Program-made: the position numbers and the translations under genes
Origin: AP-15 sp963781215
GTDB taxonomy: Bacteria; Pseudomonadota; Alphaproteobacteria; ATCC43930; CGMCC-115725
Length of the DNA: 64,000 nucleotides
Direction of reading: 5' to 3'
NCBI GenBank assembly: GCA_963781215.1
Contig: CAWAFE010000032.1
Span: forward strand, 1-64,000
The notes under the pieces: generated by a model
What the model saw: only the letters and a program-made list of their open reading frames with translations
Told to the model about the DNA's origin: nothing
Database searches by the model: none
Shown here: in pieces, positions 8,581-18,559 of the stretch
Numbering within the stretch: position 1 is the first letter of the stretch
Layout: every line of letters starts with the position of its first letter

Positions 8581-9795
8581 TCAGGCTGCCGCCGCGAGCA
8601 TCATCAGGCGCGGCCGGTGCGGTCGCACCGTCATCGCTATCAACGCCGCCGCGACGCCGATCGCGGATGACGCGACATAAAGCCACCCGTATCCGCCGAA
8701 CCGGTCGAACAGCCAGCCGCCCATCGGTGGGCCGAGCGCCATGCCCAACGCCGCCATCATCGCGACGATACCGAAGACGCTGCCCATGATCCTCGCTGGG
8801 AAATGCTCACGCACCAGGATCGCATACAGCGGCATCGCCCCGCCGTAAGAGAATCCGAACAGCACCGACACGGCGTAGAGCGTGTCGAGATCGTGAGCCA
8901 GCCCATAGAGCGCGATCGCCACGCCCTGCAGTGCAAGGCACGCCACGAGCGTGCGTTTCGCGCCGGTCCGGTCGGCGAACAAACCGCAGACGATGCGGCC
9001 GCACAGCGCCGCGAGGCCGGCCGCCCCGAGCACGGTCGCCGCCGTGAGCGGCGCCACCCCGCAGTAAGCGGCATAGGAAACCATGTGAAAGATCGGACCG
9101 GAATGGGCGGCGCAACACGCGAAATTCGCCAGCGACAGGATCCAGAATACCGGCGTTTTCAGCGCCTGCCCCACCGTCATGTCAGCCCGCACGACGCCAG
9201 TGGCGGACGGGATGGTGGCAGACCTGCCATCGGGCGCGGGAGCTGGGCGAAGCAGCAGCGCGGCCGGCAGGATGACGGCCCAGGCGATGAAGCCGAGCGT
9301 GAGCATGGCGAAGCGCCAATCATGGGCGACGATCAGCCAGCGCGCGAGCGGCGCCACCAGCGTCGTGCCCAGCGCCAGACCGGCCGAGACAAGGGAAACG
9401 GCGAGGCTGCGATGGCGCACGAACCAACTGGCGGTGGCAGCGGTTAACGGGACATATACCGCACCGGCGGCGAGCCCGGCTGAGGTACCGTAAACCGCCA
9501 GAAACATTGAAAGACTTTGCGTCCGGCTTGCCATGACGAGGCCAAGGCCCTGCAACAGCCCGCCAAACAAGACGACCACGCGCGCGCCATATCGGTCGAA
9601 CAGCCAGCCCCATAGAAACCCGCCGACGCCCATCCAGAGGAAGGCGAGGGTCGAGGCCGTCGAAATCCCCGCTCGGGACCAGCCAAGGGACTCGGCCATC
9701 GGCTGTAGAAAGACGCCAAGCGACATCACGCCGCCCATGCCGATGCAGCCCACGACGATGCCGACGGCGACAATCACCCAGCCATAAAATCTCAT
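8581..9795 (-). CDS. MFS transporter
   Basis: 404 residues with twelve predicted hydrophobic segments. The loop-2 motif of the major facilitator superfamily is present (FLWGWLFDRYGARVVV) and repeated in degenerate form in the second half (GRIVCGLFADRTGAKRTL). The opening MRFYGWVIVAVGIVVGCIG and the general layout match the subgroup close to oxalate/formate antiporters and monocarboxylate carriers. It would be an inner-membrane secondary transporter for a small organic anion; the substrate is not deducible. It stands alone between pip and a broken LLM gene. The 5' leader shows no clear operator. Confidence 0.88.
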   Translation of the reverse strand: MRFYGWVIVAVGIVVGCIGMGGVMSLGVFLQPMAESLGWSRAGISTASTLAFLWMGVGGFLWGWLFDRYGARVVVLFGGLLQGLGLVMASRTQSLSMFLAVYGTSAGLAAGAVYVPLTAATASWFVRHRSLAVSLVSAGLALGTTLVAPLARWLIVAHDWRFAMLTLGFIAWAVILPAALLLRPAPAPDGRSATIPSATGVVRADMTVGQALKTPVFWILSLANFACCAAHSGPIFHMVSYAAYCGVAPLTAATVLGAAGLAALCGRIVCGLFADRTGAKRTLVACLALQGVAIALYGLAHDLDTLYAVSVLFGFSYGGAMPLYAILVREHFPARIMGSVFGIVAMMAALGMALGPPMGGWLFDRFGGYGWLYVASSAIGVAAALIAMTVRPHRPRLMMLAAAA

Positions 9796-9998
9796 TCCTG
9801 ACTTCTTCCTGACTTCCGATGGGAGTCAAAAGCCTGTTCGAACTGCGTCGGCCGCTGCGTTATCGATCAAAAGACCGCCGTGGTTGGATCATCGTGGTCA
9901 AGCCGCTGCTCACCCCCAAGGAGGGCGGAGAAGCCTGCTCCGGCCAATTCGTTGGACCACAATGAAACCGTAAGGCTCATCGGCCATGCTCCAGAGCT

Positions 9999-10877
9999 CT
10001 AACGGACCGAGTTGTAGACGTCACGCCAACGCTTGATGGCTGCGATGTGGGCGTCCACCGTGGTGAGGTTCGCACCCATCGTCACGACAGATATGTGGCT
10101 CCCCCCAGCCTCGCGCCACGCCGCAATATCGCCAGGCCATTGGTTGTCCCCGCGACTGTATTGCTGGATCGAACTCGAAGCCGAACGCATCGGCATCCCT
10201 TCCGAGCTCGAGCAGCTTGGCCTCGATCCGCGACTTGATTTGAATCGCTTCGGTTTGCGTCCGGCCCGAAAACAGGAATCCGTCCGCCGATCCTGGCCGC
10301 CCGGTCGAACGCGGCCTTGCTGAAGCCTCCCAGCCAGATCGGGATCTGCCGTTTCGGGCGCGGCAAGATCCCGGCTCTGTCGATCCTGTGGTCGGAAGTC
10401 TTCATGGTCGACGACAGGCTGCTTCCACAGCTTACGGATCAAGGCAATCTGCTGCTCCTGCCGCTTGCCGCGGCGGCGAAAATGTCCGGACATTTCCAGC
10501 CCGTCGTATTCCACCCAGTTCCAGCCGACCCCGACGCCCAGGCGAAGCCGGCCGTCTGAGAACAGGTCGACATCCGCGGCCTGTTTGGCGAAGAGCGCAG
10601 TCTGTCGCTGCGGCAGGATGATAACGCCCGTTACCAATTCGAGCTTCTTGGTGACGCCGGCGAGGTAGGCGTAGGTGACCAACGGCTCGTGGAACGGATC
10701 GGTTTCTTTATAGGGGCCGGTCAGTTTCGGTTCCCTGCCGGCATGAACGGCGCCGAGGACATGATCGTAGATCACGATATGGTCGTAACCCAGGTCTTCC
10801 GCCGCCTGGGCAAACGCCTTGACCGCCCCTGTATCGCCGCCAAGTTCGGTCTGCGGATAAACCACACCAGCTTTCAT
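9999..10877 (-). pseudogene. LLM-class F420-type oxidoreductase, frameshifted
   Basis: From ATG 10877 (AGAGGAAG upstream) it reads MKAGVVYPQTELGGDTGAVK, then the family blocks HIVIYDHVLG, LVTGVIILPQRQ and RLRLGVGVGWNWVEY. Near 10400 the frame changes to HRIDRAGILPRPKRQIPIWL, GGFSKAAFDRAARIG. Near 10275 it changes again to GRTQTEAIQIKSRIEAKLLE and DADAFGFEF. Near 10165 it returns to the first frame for SRGDNQWPGDIAAWREAGG to the stop at 9999. The whole protein of about 290 residues is thus present in pieces with three shifts. That is more than sequencing error usually gives in one gene, so it is probably dead. Confidence 0.78.
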
Positions 10878-11074
10878 CGTCCACTTCCTCTTTGATGGCG
10901 TGAGGTTGTGTGCCAGATCGGAACCGCTCGCGTCCGCCCAACCAGCAGCCCGAACGCCGGCATAGCTTTGGCCGCCTGGATGACCGCGCACTCATCCCCG
11001 TGCGCGGTCATCCGGTCGTCAAGTCTCACGACAGCGATGCCGGCTTCCTCTGCCCGCTGCCTCTTCCTGTCTTC

Positions 11075-12352
11075 CTAGAAGAAGACAAAGGACCGGACCA
11101 CGACGTTTTTGCGGCATCGGGCGTTGGTGGGGGCAGTCGGGTCGACACAGGCAGTATGGAAAGACCAGCGCGAGACGGAGCCGTCGGTCACCGAGTCATA
11201 GCATTTGAGCATCGAGACCTCCGTCGGCTTCTGCCGGGGAAACCAGTACCACTCGTGATTGGGACGGTACGTAAAGCGGGTGGTCTCGCCGACGCGGTCG
11301 TCGTAGATCCGGTAGTTGTTGATGTAGGGCTGGTCGGCGAAGGAGGGCCAGGCGCAGAGCACGAAGGGAAACTGCTCGACCGTCTCGATCGGCTTGGCGA
11401 GGTTGATCGACATGAACCGCCGCGACATCTTCGCGTCGGCCTCTTCCTCGGTGTAGTGCTGCTGGCGCCCGAAATTACGCAAGTTCTTCGTCAGCAGCTC
11501 GCGGCAGCGCACGCGCCCGCTGTTGTCGTTCAGATCGTTGTGCACCAAATTGGCGTAATTGGCGTTGACGCCAGGGTTCTTGCCGTCCTGATCCTCCGTG
11601 CGGTCGCCCTGGTAGTCCTTGTCGAAGACGTCGTGGTTGTAGACCAGCGCATCGGTCGCGTCCGGGAAGAACTCGAGCAGCAGCTTCTCGATCTCCGGGT
11701 AGTACACCCGCTCCACTTCATCCGCATCGTAGATGTTTGTGCATTTGGACTCGAGGTGTGCCAGCGACACGCCGAGCTTGTCCATGCATTCGGGGCTGTT
11801 CGGCGAGAGGCCCGGGTAGTACTCGCCGATCCGCCGCGCATCGCGCAGCACCTGCGGGAAATAAAGGTCCCGCCGCCGGTTGCCCCGCTCGTTCGTGCGC
11901 AGGATCATGGCTGTCTCGGCGCGCGCCGGGTCCCGCCAGATCGCGTTGGACGGCACGACGGAGTAGCTCGGCCGCTCGTACACCGTATAGGGCAATGGCA
12001 ATGCCACGCCGCCCGGCGGGGCCTTGATGCTGTTCGACTGGCGGATGTACTCCACGCACTCGTCGTAGCTGCGGAAGCCAAGGCCCCATTTGGTCTTGAT
12101 CGGGCCCGGCGGCGTCTTATCGAGCATATCGGTAAGGCGCTCGCTCTCGCCCGAGGCGATCTCGGCGAGCGCGTCCTCGAGCGCCGCGGCGGTTCCGGCA
12201 TCGCCGTCGCGGTCGAACGCCATATAGGACAGGCCGCCATGCGCTGCGAACGGCTCCGGCTGTCCTGCCGTGCGCTCGAGCGGCGGCACATAGGCGACCG
12301 TACCGTCGTGTGGGTCCGCGACCTTGTTGTCGGCGACATCGAGCGGGCTCAT
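11075..12352 (-). CDS. CmcJ/AsaB-type oxygenase-like protein
   Basis: 425 residues. The C-terminal 200 residues carry the block order of the CmcJ/NvfI/AsaB superfamily (2-oxoglutarate/Fe(II)-related hydroxylases and desaturases): DALVYNHDVFD, AHVHND-like NLVHNDLNDNSG, NLAKPIETVEQFPFVLCAWP, NHEWYWFPRQKPTEVSMLKC, and a terminal SFHTACVDPTAP with NVVVRSFVFF. The N-terminal part (AHGGLSYMAFDRDGD; AIWRDPARAETAMILR) is less conserved. In fungi and actinomycetes relatives act in secondary metabolism; in proteobacteria the role is unknown. ATG 12352 sits about 220 bp from the divergent GMC oxidoreductase, so a shared control region is possible. Confidence 0.72.
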   Translation of the reverse strand: MSPLDVADNKVADPHDGTVAYVPPLERTAGQPEPFAAHGGLSYMAFDRDGDAGTAAALEDALAEIASGESERLTDMLDKTPPGPIKTKWGLGFRSYDECVEYIRQSNSIKAPPGGVALPLPYTVYERPSYSVVPSNAIWRDPARAETAMILRTNERGNRRRDLYFPQVLRDARRIGEYYPGLSPNSPECMDKLGVSLAHLESKCTNIYDADEVERVYYPEIEKLLLEFFPDATDALVYNHDVFDKDYQGDRTEDQDGKNPGVNANYANLVHNDLNDNSGRVRCRELLTKNLRNFGRQQHYTEEEADAKMSRRFMSINLAKPIETVEQFPFVLCAWPSFADQPYINNYRIYDDRVGETTRFTYRPNHEWYWFPRQKPTEVSMLKCYDSVTDGSVSRWSFHTACVDPTAPTNARCRKNVVVRSFVFF

Positions 12353-12572
12353 GGCACACCTCCGGTTATCTCGGCCTCACCGTGGCACAAAGAGCCTGCG
12401 TTTTCCAGACCATGCGATCGGCGGCGCGATTGAGCCTTTCCTCGCGATGCCGCGCCAACGGGGCGCTCATGCCTCATTTGGATCATTCGAGACCGTGCTA
12501 GAACAGACGTTGATCGCGCCTCGGGATAGTGCCTGATTAGAGGGCTTCGAGGCTGAGGGCGGACAAGAGGAC

Positions 12573-14186
12573 ATGCAAACTTATGATTACATTGTTGTCG
12601 GCGCCGGTTCGGCCGGCGCGGCCGTCGCGAACCGGCTATCGGCAGACCCGCGCAACAAGGTGCTGTTGCTCGAGGCCGGTCGCGCCAGCCATCCCTGGTC
12701 GCTTATTCCGATCGGAATGGCCCGGCTGATCACCAATCCCGCAGCCAACTGGCTCTATTCCTCCGAGCCGGAGGCGAGCACCAACGGCCGCCGGCTCCCG
12801 GTGCCGCGCGGCAAACTGCTCGGCGGTTCCAGCTCGATTAACGGGATGGTGTTTGTCCGCGGCCAGGCCCAGGACTTCGATACCTGGGCGCAGATGGGCA
12901 ACCGCGGCTGGAGCTACGCTGAGGTCCTGCCCTTCTTTAAGCGCATGGAAAGCTATGCCGGCGCGGGCGACGACGCCCTTCGCGGTCGCGAGGGCCCGCT
13001 GCGCGTCACCAACCCGGAACCGCGCGATCCGCTGTTCGCGACGATCATCGAGGCGGCGGCGCAGGTCGGCATCCCGCACAACCCGGATTATAACGGCGCC
13101 AGCCAGGCAGGCATCGCAATGAGCCAGGCGACGATCGCCGCCGGCCGCCGCATGAGCACGGCGCGCTGCTATCTCGATCCGGTCCGCAACCGCCGGAACC
13201 TGCATATCGAGACCGAGGCTTTGACCGAGGGGCTGGTGCTCGATGGCAAGCGCTGCACCGGCGTCCGCTATTGCGTCGCCGGCGAGGTGCGTGAAGCTCG
13301 GGCGGGGCGCGCGGTCGTGGTCAGCGCCGGCGCCTTCAACTCGCCGCAATTGCTGGAGTTATCCGGCATCGGCCAGCCCGAACGCCTGCGCAATCTCGGC
13401 ATCGAGGTGCGCCATGAGCTGCCCGGCGTCGGCGAGAATTTGCGCGACCATTACGTTCCGCGCACCCGCTGGCTGGTCGGCAAAAAGGGCGTCACTTTCA
13501 ACGATCGGGGGCGCGGCCTCGGCCTGGCGCACCAAGTGCTGCGCTACGCGCTGTTCCGGCAGGGGATGCTGGCGATGACGGGCGCCCCGATCCGCGCGTT
13601 CGTGTGCTCGCGCGAGGGCCTGGAGGCGCCGGACCTGATGCTGGGTTGGATCCCGATGCTGACCGAACCCAGCCCGCGAGGCCCGAGGATATCGCGGCAG
13701 TCCGGTCTGACCCTTTACGCGCACGCGATGCGCCCGGAGAGCAAGGGACACGTTCACATAACCGTGGCCGACGTGCGCCAACCGCCGGCGATAAACTTCA
13801 ATTTTCTGTCGTCGCCGCCCGATGCAGAGCTGACGGTGCGCGCGGTCCGCATCGCCCGCGCGATCATGACCGCTCCCGCCATGACGCCCTTTCAGGTAAG
13901 CGAAGTGGCACCGGGTGCCGATCGGACCACCGATGACAAAATCCTCGACTGGGTGAAGAAGGCGGCGGAAACCACCTACCACCCGGTCGGCACCTGCAAG
14001 ATGGGGTCCGACCCGATGGCGGTCGTCGATGCCCAGCTTCGCGTCCATGGCATTGCGGGCCTGCGGGTCGCCGATGCCTCGATCATGCCGACGCTGACAT
14101 CGGGCAATACCAATGCGCCGTCGATCATGATCGGCGAAAAGGCGGCAAACATGGTGCTGAATGCTCACTCTGACCTCTCGGATTGA
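12573..14186 (+). CDS. GMC-family oxidoreductase (choline dehydrogenase-like)
   Basis: 537 residues, normal length. N-terminal Rossmann fold DYIVVGAGSAGAAVANRL binds the FAD ADP moiety; VLLLEAG ends the second strand. The first GMC signature is seen around GKLLGGSSSINGMVFVRGQ, the second around SAGAFNSPQLLELSGIG. The catalytic His is in TYHPVGTCKMG and the closing block is GNTNAPSIMIGEKAA. It oxidises an alcohol, with electrons passed to an acceptor or O2; the substrate is not set by the sequence. ATG 12573 is 10 bases after GGGCGGACAAGAGG. The preceding gene is divergent and the RidA gene follows about 230 bp later. Confidence 0.9.
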   Translation: MQTYDYIVVGAGSAGAAVANRLSADPRNKVLLLEAGRASHPWSLIPIGMARLITNPAANWLYSSEPEASTNGRRLPVPRGKLLGGSSSINGMVFVRGQAQDFDTWAQMGNRGWSYAEVLPFFKRMESYAGAGDDALRGREGPLRVTNPEPRDPLFATIIEAAAQVGIPHNPDYNGASQAGIAMSQATIAAGRRMSTARCYLDPVRNRRNLHIETEALTEGLVLDGKRCTGVRYCVAGEVREARAGRAVVVSAGAFNSPQLLELSGIGQPERLRNLGIEVRHELPGVGENLRDHYVPRTRWLVGKKGVTFNDRGRGLGLAHQVLRYALFRQGMLAMTGAPIRAFVCSREGLEAPDLMLGWIPMLTEPSPRGPRISRQSGLTLYAHAMRPESKGHVHITVADVRQPPAINFNFLSSPPDAELTVRAVRIARAIMTAPAMTPFQVSEVAPGADRTTDDKILDWVKKAAETTYHPVGTCKMGSDPMAVVDAQLRVHGIAGLRVADASIMPTLTSGNTNAPSIMIGEKAANMVLNAHSDLSD

Positions 14187-14416
14187 AATCACGGCGGGAG
14201 GCGATCGGTATCCAACTGAGTTTGTCGATGCGCTGCCGGCGGTGGCGTAAGCTTGTAGGTCGGCGAGGCGCCTCGACGACGAGGGAATTTACGTCACGGC
14301 AGCGATGTGACCTCGTTATAGGGCGCTGCCGTTGGCGCTTGCGGGGCTCGACGCGCTTTGCGGGATCGGCCCTTTATTCCGTCCGATATCCCGCGCAACC
14401 GAGAGGTTCTGATACC

Positions 14417-14815
14417 ATGAATATCCGTCACACCCCTCCGTCAGTAGCTGCGCCGTTCGGCCCTTACAGCCATGCCGTCGAGGTGCCCGAGGGCTCGCGC
14501 CTTCTCTACATCTCGGGAGAAGTCGGCGTGCTGGCGGACGGAACCGTGCCCGAGACGATCGAGCTCCAGGCCGAGGCTTGCTGGCGGAACATCATCGCGA
14601 TCCTCGCTGATGCCGGCATGGGCGTCACGGATCTTGTGAAGATCACCACTTATCTCGTTCGCTCGGAGGATGTGGCCGCCGCCGGTGCGGCACGCGCCAA
14701 GCATTTCGGTGATGCACGTCCCGGCTCGGCGACGATCATCGTCAAAGCGCTGGTCAATCCGGCGTGGCTGATCGAAATCGAGGCGGTTGCGGCGGATGCC
14801 GCTCGCGCGCGCTGA
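14417..14815 (+). CDS. RidA/YjgF-family protein
   Basis: 132 residues, the normal RidA length. PFGPYSHAVEVPEG, LLYISGEVGVLADG, DLVKITTYLVRSED and ARPGSATIIVKALVNPAWLI with a terminal EIEAVA follow the family in order. The Arg of the ARPGS block is the residue that in RidA holds the enamine/imine carboxylate. RidA hydrolyses reactive enamines formed by PLP enzymes; diverged members may act on other imines. ATG 14417 was chosen over the long open frame upstream (14183) because GAGAGG precedes it and homology starts there. No operon partner. Confidence 0.9.
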   Translation: MNIRHTPPSVAAPFGPYSHAVEVPEGSRLLYISGEVGVLADGTVPETIELQAEACWRNIIAILADAGMGVTDLVKITTYLVRSEDVAAAGAARAKHFGDARPGSATIIVKALVNPAWLIEIEAVAADAARAR

Positions 14816-15595
14816 TTTGTTCTACAGCACCCGGCGGAAGGTCAGGTTGATGCGTCGTCTGCCAAGAAATGCGTGCTCGCTGTCCTTCGGCTCGGCCACC
14901 AGATGAGTGGAAAGTCGCCAACATGATGCGGCTCGATCCACCGAGGAAATGATAGGGCTGCAGCCGAAGCGGGCGCTCTCTCTGAAAGTCCCAGCCGCTG
15001 ACTGCTTTCGAAACCGTCAACGGCCGCTCAGCCTTGGCAGCAGGAACCGCTCGTTTTGCCCCATTCCGGACCCTGCTGGCATGGGGGGCAGCGACGAGGT
15101 CGAGTGGATCCGGTCCTTGGCCGATACGCGCCGTCGGCAAGGTGACACCAAGAGCCCACATTTCCGGTGTTTCCGAAACCGAAATTCCAGCAATCCAGCG
15201 GCTCAACATGACCTCGCTTCCAATCGAGGTCCACTGGGTCGGGGCTCCGCGACTTTGCTTTTGGCATTCGGAAGCTCGAAACATCGCCGCGCCGGCCAAT
15301 TTTCCGCTCACTCAGATTTGATGTGAGCCGGTGACGATTTTCACTTGATCCGCGCCGGCATACGAGTTCGATCCGGACTGCCAAACGAGAGAGTTCACAG
15401 GCGATTTGAGATCGAAGGGCGTCGCCGAGTTGTATCCGGTGTTCGCGTTCAGCCCGGGTTAGCGGATGGACAACCAAATCCACCGCGGCTAGGCTGTTCC
15501 ACGAATTAGGCATGGCTTCCGGGTGGGGTTGAGGCGATGCTTTCGAGGCCCGGCGTCGGCCAACGATGCTCTCGGCGCTCGTTAGGAGGACGGTG
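14816..15595. other. 780-bp region without a recognisable gene
   Basis: Short frames occur on both strands but none resembles a known protein or shows a ribosome-binding site. The region lies upstream of the molybdenum hydroxylase/sox operon and should hold its promoter; I see no convincing operator. Fragmentary intergenic decay is the likeliest content. Confidence 0.5.
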
Positions 15596-16045
15596 ATGGT
15601 GGTCCTAAATGTCAATGGCCAGGTCTATCAGGCGGACGTCGACCTGCGCACACCGCTCTTGTGGGTCTTGCGGGATACGCTCGGGCTCACCGGCACGAAG
15701 TACGGCTGCGGAATTGCTCAATGCGGCGCCTGCACCGTGCACATTGGTGGAATTGCGACGCGCTCCTGCCAGGTCCCCGTCAGCCAGGTCGCCGGCAAAC
15801 CGGTCACGACGATCGAGGGCTTGGCGAAGGACGGTGTTCTAAGCAAGGTCCAGCAGGCGTGGCTCGACCATGACGTCCCGCAATGCGGCTATTGTCAGAG
15901 CGGTATGATCATGGCCGCGGCGGCTCTGCTGAAGGACAAGCCGTACCCGACCGACGCCGACATCGACGACGCGATCACCAATATCTGTCGCTGCGGAACC
16001 TATCAGCAGGTTCGCGAAGCGATCCACGCCACGGCCGCCGCGTAA
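15596..16045 (+). CDS. (2Fe-2S)-binding subunit of a molybdenum hydroxylase
   Basis: 149 residues. Four cysteines of the plant-type 2Fe-2S cluster are in KYGCGIAQCGACTVHIGG and ATRSCQVPVS; the second, C-terminal cluster uses PQCGYCQSGMIMAAAALL and NICRCGTYQQVREAI. This is the small subunit of isoquinoline 1-oxidoreductase/aldehyde dehydrogenase-type enzymes, carrying electrons from the Mo site. ATG 15596 has AGGAGGA 5 bases upstream. It is followed 11 bp later by the catalytic subunit, so both form one unit and head an apparent eight-gene operon running into soxA. Confidence 0.93.
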   Translation: MVVLNVNGQVYQADVDLRTPLLWVLRDTLGLTGTKYGCGIAQCGACTVHIGGIATRSCQVPVSQVAGKPVTTIEGLAKDGVLSKVQQAWLDHDVPQCGYCQSGMIMAAAALLKDKPYPTDADIDDAITNICRCGTYQQVREAIHATAAA

Positions 16046-16056
16046 GGGAGGCAACG

Positions 16057-18225
16057 ATGACGCACTTGCCCAAACTCGCGCGCCGTTCGTTTCTCGCTGG
16101 CGCCGCTGCAATCGGTGGCGGCTTATCGCTCGGCTATCATGTCCCGTGGGGGGCCCCTGAAGCGCTGGCCGACGATGCGCTGCCCGAAATCAATGCCTGG
16201 GTCGTGATCAAGCCGGACGATACGGTCGTGATCCGCATTGCCCGCTCGGAGATGGGCCAGGGGACATTGACCGGCCTTGCCCAGCTCGTCGCCGAGGAGC
16301 TCGAATGCGACTGGTCGAAGGTTACGACCGACTATCCGACTCCTGGCGAAAACATCGCCCGCAAGCGCGTCTGGGGTAATTTCTCGACCGGCGGCAGCCG
16401 CGGCATCCGCGAGTCGAACGAGTATGTGCGCAAGGGTGGAGCCGCCGCCCGGATGATGCTGATCGCCGCCGCGGCGGCGCAATGGGGCGTTCCGACGGAC
16501 GAGTGCAGTGCCGCCGACAGCATTGTCACCCATGCCAAATCGGGACGGACCATCAGCTATGGCAAGATCGCGGCGGCGGCGGCGAAGCTCGAGCCGCCGA
16601 GCGACGTCAAGCTCAAGGACCCCAAGGATTGGAAGATTGCTGGCAAGGGCGTCAAGCGGCTCGACACCCGCGACAAGCTGACCGGTAAGCAGATCTACGG
16701 CATCGATATCAAGATGCCGGGAATGCTGGTCGCGGCAATCCGCGACTGCCCTATCTACGGCGGCAAGGCGAAGAGCTTTGACGCCGCCAAGGTGCAAGGG
16801 ATGCGCGGCGTCAAACAGGTGGTGCCGGTCGGCGATACCGGAGTGGCGGTCGTCGCCGATACGTTCTGGAACGCCAAGACCGCGGTTGCGGCCCTGCCGA
16901 TCGTCTGGGATGACGGACCGAACACCAACGTATCGAGCGCATCGATCGCCGACATGCTGAAGGAGGGCCTCGACGCTTCCGAAGCCTTTGTCGGCAACAA
17001 GGCGGGCGACGCGGCGGCTGCCATCGCCGGCGCCGCCAAGAAGGTCGAGGCTGTCTACAGCTATCCCTACCAGAATCACGCAACGATGGAGCCGATGAAC
17101 GCGACGGCGCTCTATACGGCCGACAAATGCGAGGTCTGGTGCCCGACGCAAAACGGCGAGGCGGCTCTCGCCGCGGTCGCCGAAGCCTCCGGCCTGCCGG
17201 TCGCCAAATGCGACGTCTATAAGCAGCTTTGCGGCGGCGGCTTCGGTCGGCGCGGCCGCACCGACTACGTCAGGCAGGCGGTGCTGATCGCCAAGCAGAT
17301 GCCCGGCACGCCGGTCAAGCTGCTATGGACGCGCGAAGAGGACATGACGCATTGTCAGTACCACCCGATCACGCAATGCAAGATGACCGCCGGGCTCGAT
17401 GCCGACGGCAAGGTTGTCGGCTGGCACATGCGCATTTCCGGGCAATCGATCCTTGCTTCGCTGTTGCCGCAGAATTTGAAGAATGGAATGGACCCGGTTA
17501 CCTTCCAGGGGCTCAACCAGGGAGGGGAGGAAAGCGCATTCGGTTATCAGGTTCCAAACCTGCTCATCGACCACGCGATGCGCAACCCGCCGATCACCGC
17601 GGGCTTCTGGCGCGGCGTCAACATCAACCACAATACGATCTATGTCGAATGCTTCGTCGACGAACTGGCCCATGCCGCCGGGCAGGACCCGCTCGAATTT
17701 CGACGGAAGATGCTGAAACCCGCCTATTTCGCCGTGCTCAAGGCAGCGGCAGACAAGGCCGGATACGGCAAGGCACCAGCCGGGAGATATCACGGGCTTG
17801 CCCAGATCATGGGCTTCGGCAGCTATGTCGCCGCCTGCGCCGAAGTGTCGGTCAGCTCAGAGGGGAGGCTCAAGATCCACCGCATCTGTGCTGCGACCAA
17901 TCCCGGCCACGCGGTCAACCCGGCGCAGATCGAGCGGCAGATCGCGGGCTCGTTCGTGTATGGGCTGTCGGCGCTGTTGTACGGCGAGTGCACGGTCGCC
18001 GGCGGTGCGATCGAGCAAACCAATTTCGACACCTACAACGTGATGCGCATCGACGAGATGCCGAAAGTCGAGGCCGTGATCATGCCGTCGGGCGATTTCT
18101 GGGGTGGGGTCGGTGAGCCGACCATCGCCGTCGCCGCACCCGCAGTGCTCAATGCGATCTTTGCCGCAACCGGCAAACGCATCCGGTCGTTCCCGCTGAT
18201 GAACCAGGATCTGCGGGCAGCCTGA
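16057..18225 (+). CDS. Molybdopterin-binding subunit of a xanthine dehydrogenase-family hydroxylase (isoquinoline oxidoreductase type)
   Basis: 722 residues. The N-terminus THLPKLARRSFLAGAAAIGG is a twin-arginine signal, so the enzyme is exported folded to the periplasm. SEMGQGTLTGLAQLVAEELE, VWGNFSTGGSRGIRE and LCGGGFGRRGRTDYV are the Mo-cofactor binding blocks of the single-gene Ior/aldehyde-dehydrogenase branch, and GGVGEPTIAVAAPAVLNAI holds the catalytic Glu. No CoxM-like FAD subunit is present, so electrons likely leave through the 2Fe-2S subunit to a cytochrome c such as the next gene's product. The 17-bp spacing to that gene suggests co-transcription. The substrate (aldehyde, N-heterocycle or other) is unknown. 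Confidence 0.92.
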   Translation: MTHLPKLARRSFLAGAAAIGGGLSLGYHVPWGAPEALADDALPEINAWVVIKPDDTVVIRIARSEMGQGTLTGLAQLVAEELECDWSKVTTDYPTPGENIARKRVWGNFSTGGSRGIRESNEYVRKGGAAARMMLIAAAAAQWGVPTDECSAADSIVTHAKSGRTISYGKIAAAAAKLEPPSDVKLKDPKDWKIAGKGVKRLDTRDKLTGKQIYGIDIKMPGMLVAAIRDCPIYGGKAKSFDAAKVQGMRGVKQVVPVGDTGVAVVADTFWNAKTAVAALPIVWDDGPNTNVSSASIADMLKEGLDASEAFVGNKAGDAAAAIAGAAKKVEAVYSYPYQNHATMEPMNATALYTADKCEVWCPTQNGEAALAAVAEASGLPVAKCDVYKQLCGGGFGRRGRTDYVRQAVLIAKQMPGTPVKLLWTREEDMTHCQYHPITQCKMTAGLDADGKVVGWHMRISGQSILASLLPQNLKNGMDPVTFQGLNQGGEESAFGYQVPNLLIDHAMRNPPITAGFWRGVNINHNTIYVECFVDELAHAAGQDPLEFRRKMLKPAYFAVLKAAADKAGYGKAPAGRYHGLAQIMGFGSYVAACAEVSVSSEGRLKIHRICAATNPGHAVNPAQIERQIAGSFVYGLSALLYGECTVAGGAIEQTNFDTYNVMRIDEMPKVEAVIMPSGDFWGGVGEPTIAVAAPAVLNAIFAATGKRIRSFPLMNQDLRAA

Positions 18226-18242
18226 GCGGAGAACAGGCGGCG

Positions 18243-18548
18243 ATGACGGCACGCCTGATTCTCGCCGTGTTGCTGTTTGCCGCGGCGATGCCTTGGGCGG
18301 GGGCAGAGGCGACCTCGCCAACACCGCCGCCAGGGGCGTCGTCGTGTTCAGGATGCCATGCCCCGAAGAAGTCGGTCGATACGCCGGTACCGCGGCTGGT
18401 CGGACGCCGCCCGGTCGAAATCGAGGCGGCGATGCGGGCGTTCCGCACGGGACAAAAGCCCGCGAGCGTAATGGACCGCATCGCCAAGGGCTTCTCAGAT
18501 GACGAAATAAAGGCGATTGCTGCCTGGTACGGCGCGCAGAAGGACTAA
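18243..18548 (+). CDS. Periplasmic c-type cytochrome, monohaem
   Basis: 101 residues: signal peptide to about residue 21 (MTARLILAVLLFAAAMPWAG), one haem site CSGCH at residues 35-39, and helices ending in FSDDEIKAIAAWYGAQ. A Met in the segment PASVMDRIAKG is the probable sixth ligand. It precedes the FccB-like flavoprotein by 11 bp, the order seen for the cytochrome subunit (FccA/SoxE) of flavocytochrome c sulfide dehydrogenase. It equally follows the Mo hydroxylase by 17 bp and could accept electrons from that enzyme; the sequence does not decide. Confidence 0.88.
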   Translation: MTARLILAVLLFAAAMPWAGAEATSPTPPPGASSCSGCHAPKKSVDTPVPRLVGRRPVEIEAAMRAFRTGQKPASVMDRIAKGFSDDEIKAIAAWYGAQKD

Positions 18549-18559
18549 GCGGGCGAGAG

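Noticed and set aside
10910..12433. 507-codon plus-strand open frame
   Set aside because: Antisense of the CmcJ/AsaB-like gene; composition is Val/Arg-rich as expected for a shadow frame and no motif is present.
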